DNA from: an uncultured Opitutia bacterium
Lineage (GTDB): Bacteria > Verrucomicrobiota > Verrucomicrobiia > Opitutales > Opitutaceae
Reading direction: 5' to 3'
NCBI GenBank assembly: GCA_903827245.1
Contig: CAIKHO010000069.1
Location: forward strand, 1 to 58,495
DNA length: 58,495 nt
A program made the translations under genes and the position numbers. Under the pieces are notes generated by a model. The model made no database searches, had not been told where the DNA came from, and saw only the letters and a list, made by a program, of their open reading frames with translations. This document shows, piece by piece, positions 53,525 through 58,495 of this stretch (positions are counted from its first letter, which is position 1; every line of letters begins with the position of its first letter).

Positions 53525-55219
53525 ATGTCGCAGTCGTTCGCGCGAATTGTCTTTGGCCTCACCGCCGCGTTTTTCACCGCGTTTTTTCTCTGGCCGATCT
53601 GCCAGATCCTGAAGGGCGGCTTCATCGACGCCGACGGCCACCTCACGTTCGCGTACCTCACCGCGCTGCTGGCCGATCCCACGTATCTCACCGGTCTGCG
53701 CAATTCCTTCCTGCTCGCCTGCGCCACCACCTCGCTCGCGCTGCTCATCGCGCTGCCGCTCGCGTTCATCAGCGACCGGTTTCTCTATCCCGGCAAGGGG
53801 CTCCTCGGTTCGATCGTCCTGATACCGATGATTCTGCCGCCGTTCGTGGGCGCCATCGGCATCAAGCAGATCTTCGGGCAGTACGGCGCGCTCAACGCCC
53901 TCATCGTCCATCTCGGGATGCGACCGCACGGCTGGACGTTCGACTGGTTCGCGGCGAACCAGTTCTGGGGTGTCGCGCTGGTCGAGGCGCTCTCGCTCTA
54001 CCCCATCATCTATCTCAACGCGGTGGCCGCGCTGGCCAACATCGATCCCGCCATGGAGGAGGCTGCGCAGAATCTCGGTTGCACCGGATTCCACCGTTTC
54101 TGGCGCATCACCCTGCCGCTCATCAATCCGGGCCTGTTCGCGGGCGGCACCATCGTCTTCATCTGGTCTTTCACCGAGCTCGGCACCCCGCTCATCTTCG
54201 ACTACGCGCAGGTCACGAGCGTGCAGATTTACTACGGGCTGAAGGACATCGGCGGCAACCCGTTCCCCTACGCGCTCGTGGCCGTGATGCTGGTCAGCTC
54301 CGTCGCGCTCTACGGGCTCGGCAAGGGTCTCTTCGGCCGCGCCAGCCACGCGATGATGGCCAAGGCCACCAGCTCCGGCGGCGCCAAGCCGCTGCCCGCC
54401 GCGCAGGCGTGGCTTTGCACCGCGATGTTCGCCGGCGTGACGTTTGTCGCCGTGCTGCCCCACCTCGGCGTCATCCTCGTGGCGTTTTCCCGGGACTGGT
54501 ACGCCACCGTCGTGCCGCACACCTACACGCTCGACAATTTCCGCTACGCCCTCGGCAACGACCTCACCGTCCCGGCAATCGCGAACAGCCTGAAGTTCGC
54601 CAGCATCTCGACCGTCGTGGACATCTTCCTCGGCATCGCCATCGCCTACGTCGTCGTCCGCACAAAGATCGCCGGGCGCCAGGTGCTGGACTTCCTCGCC
54701 ATGCTCCCGCTCGCCGTGCCCGGCATCGTGCTGGCATTCGGCTACCTCGCGATGTCGCAGGAGGGGAAATTCTTCGCGTTCATCAACCCGATCCAGAACC
54801 CGACCGTCCTGCTCATCATCGCCTACTCCGTGCGCCGCCTGCCCTATGTCGTGCGCTCGGCCTCGGCCGGATTCCAGCAGACCAGCGAGACGCTCGAGGA
54901 GGCCGCGCAGAACCTCGGCTGCCCGCCGCTCAAGTCCGTGATCAAGATCACGCTCCCGCTCATCGCCGCGAACCTCATCGCGGGGGGACTCCTCGCGTTC
55001 GCCTTCGCCATGCTCGAGGTCAGCGACTCGCTCATCCTCGCGCAGAAGCAGGCGTACTATCCGATCACCAAGGCGATCATGGAGCTCTTCCAGCTGCTCG
55101 GCGACGGCAAGTTCATCGCCAGCGCCCTCGGCGTCTGGGCCATGGTCTTCCTCGGCGTCACCATCGTCGGAATGAGCCTGATGCTGGGCAAGAAGCTCGG
55201 GGCGATCTTCCGCGTGTGA
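53525..55219 (+). CDS. Fe(III)-type ABC transporter permease, two fused permease domains
   Basis: A 564-residue inner-membrane protein of the FbpB/AfuB/ThiP family. It has about 12 spans and two EAA loops: EEAAQNLGCTGFHRFWRITL (about residues 178-197) and EEAAQNLGCPPLKSVIKITL (near 458-477). It is therefore a full-length bidomain permease for ferric iron, phosphonate or a similar substrate. No cognate binding protein or ATPase gene is adjacent: the preceding gene is a sugar-type RbsA and the following gene is convergent. Partners must be elsewhere. Confidence 0.87.
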   Translation: MSQSFARIVFGLTAAFFTAFFLWPICQILKGGFIDADGHLTFAYLTALLADPTYLTGLRNSFLLACATTSLALLIALPLAFISDRFLYPGKGLLGSIVLIPMILPPFVGAIGIKQIFGQYGALNALIVHLGMRPHGWTFDWFAANQFWGVALVEALSLYPIIYLNAVAALANIDPAMEEAAQNLGCTGFHRFWRITLPLINPGLFAGGTIVFIWSFTELGTPLIFDYAQVTSVQIYYGLKDIGGNPFPYALVAVMLVSSVALYGLGKGLFGRASHAMMAKATSSGGAKPLPAAQAWLCTAMFAGVTFVAVLPHLGVILVAFSRDWYATVVPHTYTLDNFRYALGNDLTVPAIANSLKFASISTVVDIFLGIAIAYVVVRTKIAGRQVLDFLAMLPLAVPGIVLAFGYLAMSQEGKFFAFINPIQNPTVLLIIAYSVRRLPYVVRSASAGFQQTSETLEEAAQNLGCPPLKSVIKITLPLIAANLIAGGLLAFAFAMLEVSDSLILAQKQAYYPITKAIMELFQLLGDGKFIASALGVWAMVFLGVTIVGMSLMLGKKLGAIFRV

Positions 55220-55235
55220 GGCCGGCCCCGGAGGG

Positions 55236-55321
55236 TTTCACGCCGAGGCGCCGTGGACGCAGAGAACACCATCCTGAATCCTCTGATTTTCACCCTGCGC
55301 TTTCTGCGCCTCTGCGTGAAA
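55236..55321. repeat. TTTCACGCAGAG-family inverted repeat, copy 2
   Basis: The left arm begins TTTCACGCCGAGGCGC at 55236; the right arm ends CGCCTCTGCGTGAAA at 55321. They are complementary with a few mismatches. It follows the iron-type permease stop and shares its outer sequence with the copy at 51626-51719. Confidence 0.72.
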
Positions 55322-55410
55322 CCGGTTCTTGTTTTCCGATGCCTTGGTCGGAGTCATGCCGTTGAATTCCGTTTTGGCAGGGAAAGGAGGGAAACCGTTT
55401 GGTGGCTTGA

Positions 55411-55480
55411 GGTAGGAGCCTGCTTGCAGGCGAGTTTGGCGCCGTCCACCTCGCTCATCGCGTGCAAGCAGGCTCCTACC
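55411..55480. repeat. REP-like palindrome, GTAGGAGC family, copy 2
   Basis: Perfect 18-nt arms (55411-55428 and 55463-55480) are framed by GGTAGGAGCC/GGCTCCTACC. The loop shares TTTGGCG and CTCATCGCG with the copy at 22950-23021. With the element at 55236-55321 it fills the 348-base gap between convergent genes; nothing else is visible there. Confidence 0.8.
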
Positions 55481-55567
55481 TTCCAAGCAAGCCGGAGCAA
55501 GCTCCGAGGTATCGGACCCATCGCGAATGAAGCCAGGTCAGGTTTCGCCCGACGACGCGTGAACTGT

Positions 55568-56467
55568 TCAGTTCCCTGAATCGACCGGAGGCAGCGCCGC
55601 ATCGGTGCGGTTCTGGTTGGCGGCCTGCTGGATGTCGTTCGCCTGCTGGAGGGCCTGAATCTGCGCCGGCGAAAGGAAGGCCTTGGCGTCGGAAATCACC
55701 CGGGGCGAGATCCGCCCGTTCCCGTCGGTTCGTGACAGCAGGCTCTTCAGCTGGGTGGACTGATCATCGGTCAGTAAATCCGGAGTGTTGGCCAGCACGC
55801 GTTGTACCCGGACCATCGAGTTGGAGGTCACGATGTCCTGCGTGAAGGCCAGGTACTGCGCGTAACCGCCCTCGCCGAGGAGGGATCGCATCTGGTCCTC
55901 GATCCCCGCTTTCGCCGTCACCAACAAGGTTTGAAAAGCGGCGGGATCCGCCCGGACATCGACGCCGTTTTGCAGGGCGGCCACCGCCACGTCGGAAATC
56001 ACCAGCTGTTTGTCGGCCAGCAGCTTCGTCAGGGTCTCCGTCTGGTCGGCCGTGAGGCCGAGTTTGGCGAAAAGTCCGGCGTAACGCTGTTGCATGAGCA
56101 GGCGGGCCTGGACGTTCATGCGCTGCATGACCGCGGGGTCATTGGCCTCGGCGAGCCATTGTTTGACTTGGTCCGCCGTGACCTGGGCCGTGGCCTGTCC
56201 CTTCGCCGGCTTCTTGGCGGTGGTCGGGGCCGGTTTCGAGCGGGCGTCCGCCAGTTCGTTCTGCAGCATGCCGGCTTTCGCCTCCGCCTGCTGGACGCGT
56301 TTTTCCAAATCGGTCCGTTCACCCGCCTGCCGGGTCAACTCGGTTTCCCCGGCGATAGCCCGAAGCTTCCATGCGGCCGCCTCCTGACTCTTCCGCCAAA
56401 CCAGCCCGCCCACGGCCAGCAGCGCAACGGAAAGGAAGACGATGATGTAATTCCCCGGCTGCTTCAT
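55568..56467 (-). CDS. Membrane-anchored coiled-coil protein, 299 residues
   Basis: Not recognised. One N-terminal span (about residues 7-25, YIIVFLSVALLAVGGLVWRK) is followed by a coiled coil (about 30-75, ERTDLEKRVQQAEAKAGMLQ), a Lys/Ala/Pro/Thr-rich linker (ARSKPAPTTAKKPAKGQATA), and a helical C-terminal domain of about 190 residues. The latter has repeats of a 'LTADQTETLTKLLADKQ' / 'LTDDQSTQLKSLLSR' / 'LSPAQIQALQQAND' type resembling the LTxxQ pattern of Spy/CpxP-like periplasmic chaperones. That similarity is an inference. It is convergent with the iron-type permease gene and divergent from the EamA gene. Confidence 0.65.
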   Translation of the reverse strand: MKQPGNYIIVFLSVALLAVGGLVWRKSQEAAAWKLRAIAGETELTRQAGERTDLEKRVQQAEAKAGMLQNELADARSKPAPTTAKKPAKGQATAQVTADQVKQWLAEANDPAVMQRMNVQARLLMQQRYAGLFAKLGLTADQTETLTKLLADKQLVISDVAVAALQNGVDVRADPAAFQTLLVTAKAGIEDQMRSLLGEGGYAQYLAFTQDIVTSNSMVRVQRVLANTPDLLTDDQSTQLKSLLSRTDGNGRISPRVISDAKAFLSPAQIQALQQANDIQQAANQNRTDAALPPVDSGN

Positions 56468-56634
56468 GAACGCACGGGAGTGAAAGCGATGGGCCCGGCC
56501 CAGTCCAATTTAATTTGCCTGTAAGCAGCGGCCGAATTTTTTCCATCCGGACCCGCGGAAAAAGCGATGCACTATTTTCCCCTCCGTATTCATTCGTGGT
56601 TTCCAACCGTATCCTTCCCGTCAAACCTGCTCCT

Positions 56635-57516
56635 ATGCCTCTGCTGCTCCTCGTTTCCCTTCTCTGGTCCTTTTCCCCCGGCCTGATCAAGGGCCGGCTG
56701 GTCGGAATCGACAGCGGGTTCCTCTCTGCCGCACGGGTCGGGCTGGCCTTCGCCGTGTTTGTCCCGTTCCTGCGCTTTCGCGGACTGGCGCTGCGTACCG
56801 GCCTCGCGCTTGCCGGTATCGGCGCCGTCCAGTTCGGGCTGATGTACCTCGCCTACAATGAGAGTTTCCGCCACCTGCAGTCCTATGAGGTCGCCCTCTT
56901 CACCCTCACCACGCCGATCTTTGTCACCCTGCTGGCCGACGCGCTCGATGGCACCTTGCGCCTCCGGGCGCTGCTCGCGGCCCTCGTGGCGGTGGCCGGC
57001 GCGGCGGTCGTGAGCCTTAAGGGCATCGCGATCGAAAGCACGCTGATCGGCCTCGCCTTGGTCCAGTTATCCAACGCGGCCTTTGCCATCGGCCAGGTCT
57101 TCTACCGCCGACTCCGGAGGCAGAATCCGGGCTTGGTCGACCTGCATGTCTTTGCCCTCCTCTATGCCGGCGCCTTCGCCGTCACACTCCCAATCGCGCT
57201 CGCACACACCGACTTCGCCACCTTCGGGCTCAATCCGACGCAGACCCTGACCCTGTTGTATCTCGGCGTGCTGGCCTCCGGCCTCGGTTTCTTTCTCTGG
57301 AACCTTGGCGCCATCCGTGTGCCCTCCGGCACCCTGGCCGTGATGAACAACGCGAAAATTCCCCTGATGGTGGCGTGCTCCCTCCTGGTTTTCGGCGAGA
57401 GCGCCAACCTGCCCCGGTTGTTCGTCGGCGGCGGATTAATGGCCCTGGCCGTCTGGCTCGCCGGAGATGGAGACAGTCGAGAGCCCAGGTCCGAGTCGAA
57501 GGGGTCGGGCCGATGA
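56635..57516 (+). CDS. EamA/DMT-superfamily transporter
   Basis: A 293-residue inner-membrane exporter of the drug/metabolite superfamily with ten hydrophobic segments in two EamA repeats. FRHLQSYEVALFTLTTPIFV and GAIRVPSGTLAVMNNAKIPL fall in the conserved end-of-repeat positions. The group is close to the CarB/YedA-like amino-acid or amine exporters. ATG 56635 (MPLLLLVSLLWSFSPGLIKG) begins TM1; upstream in-frame codons are not membrane-like. The last six codons and the stop (SKGSGR, TGA at 57514-57516) are within the left arm of a large palindrome, which suggests the natural C terminus was replaced. Confidence 0.88.
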   Translation: MPLLLLVSLLWSFSPGLIKGRLVGIDSGFLSAARVGLAFAVFVPFLRFRGLALRTGLALAGIGAVQFGLMYLAYNESFRHLQSYEVALFTLTTPIFVTLLADALDGTLRLRALLAALVAVAGAAVVSLKGIAIESTLIGLALVQLSNAAFAIGQVFYRRLRRQNPGLVDLHVFALLYAGAFAVTLPIALAHTDFATFGLNPTQTLTLLYLGVLASGLGFFLWNLGAIRVPSGTLAVMNNAKIPLMVACSLLVFGESANLPRLFVGGGLMALAVWLAGDGDSREPRSESKGSGR

Positions 57517-57582
57517 TTGTTGAAAATCCGAACCATCGTGCCGTCCCGCCGAAATTATCAACAATCAGCGGCCCGACCCCTT
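57499..57582. repeat. Large palindrome with 25-nt arms overlapping the EamA stop
   Basis: Arms 57499-57523 and 57558-57582 (start AAGGGGTCGGGCCG) are complementary at 24 of 25 positions. The loop has GAAAATCCGAACC, similar to GAAAATTCCGATCC in the palindrome at 58244-58314. It contains the stop codon of the EamA gene. Confidence 0.85.
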
Positions 57583-57667
57583 TGCCCTCCGCGCCCTCGG
57601 TTTTCCTCTATAGCTAATCCGCCCCTTTGGCCTCGTGGCCGATCTCAAACTTTAGGCAAAAGAAAAA

Positions 57668-58207
57668 ATGGCTGCCGACTTCAGCGTTACTACGAAAAGT
57701 CGAAGTCGCACTGGCGCATTCCCCTCGTGTGCAGCGCACTGCTACTTGCGATCAGTGTGTCGGCTTTTGCTTCGGCCATCGTATTTCATCTCGACACTCC
57801 ATTGTTCGGTACGGCCTTATTTAGTATCGTAGTCATTTTGGGCATCGTATTTTTCACAAAGGAAGCGGCAAATTTCCTGAAGAAGAAAGAATGGGAGCTT
57901 CGAGTCGATGCGACGGCACTTCGCTGGTTCAAGCGCGATGAGCGAAGTGAGCATATCGAAGGAAAAGTGCTCCTGCGCGACATCCAAGCTCTTATCTGCC
58001 AAGAATCCGATGGCCAGCCACCCGTGTATTTTGAAATCGAGTTTCGCGACTCTAGTTTTGGTCGAATGCCTTCGGTCTACTTCGACACTCAAAAGAAGGT
58101 TGATGCCTTCGTCGAACATTGGCTGCAGGCCCATCCCAATAAGCCTATTCGAAACCTCGAAAAATGTCCGACTAGACGCTATCAACGGTGTTCACGAACA
58201 AGGTTAA
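57668..58207 (+). pseudogene. Low-GC membrane protein gene with two apparent frameshifts
   Basis: The body of the gene (about 57690-58160) encodes a coherent protein: two hydrophobic segments (RIPLVCSALLLAISVSAFAS and GTALFSIVVILGIVFFTKEA), a basic turn (KKKEW) and a soluble domain of about 90 residues (LRWFKRDERSEH, PPVYFEIEFRDSSFG, KKVDAFVEHWLQAHPNKPIR). In that frame there is no plausible start. ATG 57668 (MAADF) lies in the next frame and would join if one T were restored near 57681. At the 3' end, removing one A from the run at about 58164-58168 leads to NVRLDAINGVHEQG and TAA 58207. Codon use and base composition are AT-richer than the neighbours, which suggests transfer. Sequencing error is a live alternative. 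Function unknown. Confidence 0.5.
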
Positions 58208-58243
58208 AGCGAGGCTCGCCCAACCCATTTGTCCTCTCCATCA

Positions 58244-58314
58244 CCTCGGTTTTCCTCGTATTGTCTCCTGTGAAAATTCCGATCCCAATCCGTTGCACAG
58301 GAGACGAACCGAGG
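58244..58314. repeat. Palindrome of the TCCGATCC-loop family, copy 2
   Basis: The left arm (58244-58271, CCTCGGTT...GTCTCCTGT) and right arm (58297-58314, ACAGGAGACGAACCGAGG) are complementary, with a 10-nt insertion in the left arm. The loop contains TCCGATCC and CCGTTGC, as in the copy at 29653-29706. It closes the low-GC gene region. Confidence 0.68.
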
Positions 58315-58495
58315 CCGATCCGAGCGCAACTCCATTTCGTCGGCCCAAAAAAAGGGTTATTCGCGGATTTTCGTGGGTCTCAGAGGGAAGGCGCCTGGGG
58401 CGCGGTTCGCCTCCGGACTCACCGCGTCGGAGGGCTGAGTGGAAGGAGGGGAAGGATTGCTTGGGAAGGAAGAGTGCCGGGTTGAGCCTGCCCGC
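58315..58495. other. Window end, no gene recognised
   Basis: After the palindrome no convincing coding signal remains to the window edge. The open frame running to 58485 continues through repeat DNA and has no start of its own. A GCGGATTTTCGTGGG motif near 58360 resembles part of the repeat at 31222-31352. Confidence 0.4.

Noticed and set aside
58200-58320. Integron attC site next to the low-GC gene
   Set aside because: GCCCAAC resembles one core site, but no matching GTTRRRY partner or correct spacing is present.
58208-58485. Coding continuation of the low-GC gene to 58485
   Set aside because: The frame passes through a palindrome and a repeat-like tail with no protein-like composition.

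Overview
The window is GC-rich, densely coded chromosomal DNA, most likely from Verrucomicrobiota, family Opitutaceae. This is inferred from the gene set: a DUF5069 protein, an ArgA made of a kinase-like plus a GNAT domain, a MoxR/DUF58/BatA/DUF4175/DUF4159 operon, and many long intergenic palindromes. No rRNA, tRNA, CRISPR array, transposase, integrase or phage gene was recognised.

Layout. 1-9 kb: secreted GH42-like glycosidase, a previously unlisted 35-residue membrane peptide, ndk, photolyase, glgA, rnr and a DUF5069 protein. 9.5-16.3 kb: IorA/IorB-type molybdenum hydroxylase, a small unknown protein, a secreted cytochrome c, a family B DNA polymerase and a small membrane protein. 16.8-22.9 kb: proS-clpS-DUF2017-like operon, then argA, a CE6-like esterase and a RidA protein. 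23-31.1 kb: a purine region with an amidohydrolase, three consecutive signal-peptide-bearing nucleoside-phosphorylase-superfamily proteins, an AzgA-type and a UacT/XanQ-type permease, and 8-oxoguanine deaminase. 31.4-32.3 kb: a deletion scar joining the front of an outer-membrane protein gene to the tail of a TonB-dependent receptor gene. 32.4-47.3 kb: an eight-gene minus-strand operon in which nearly every stop codon overlaps the next start: TPR/metallopeptidase, DUF4159, MoxR ATPase, DUF58, BatA-VWA, DUF4175 giant, GATase/VWA-like, and a caspase-like protein with Ser in place of Cys. 47.5-58.5 kb: universal stress protein and mntH, an rbs-type sugar ABC transporter (permease, binding protein, ATPase), an Fe(III)-type ABC permease, an unknown anchored protein, an EamA exporter, and a low-GC gene that looks frameshifted and lies between two large palindromes.

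How the genes work together. The purine block could hydrolyse or capture purine nucleosides outside the cytoplasm, import the bases with two NCS2 permeases and deaminate oxidised guanine. The minus-strand MoxR operon looks like one envelope-anchored assembly: an AAA chaperone, three VWA or VWA-like proteins, a long coiled-coil protein and two peptidase-fold proteins. Intergenic space is dominated by several families of imperfect palindromes. Some share loop sequences between copies, and two of them carry the stop codon of the adjacent gene.
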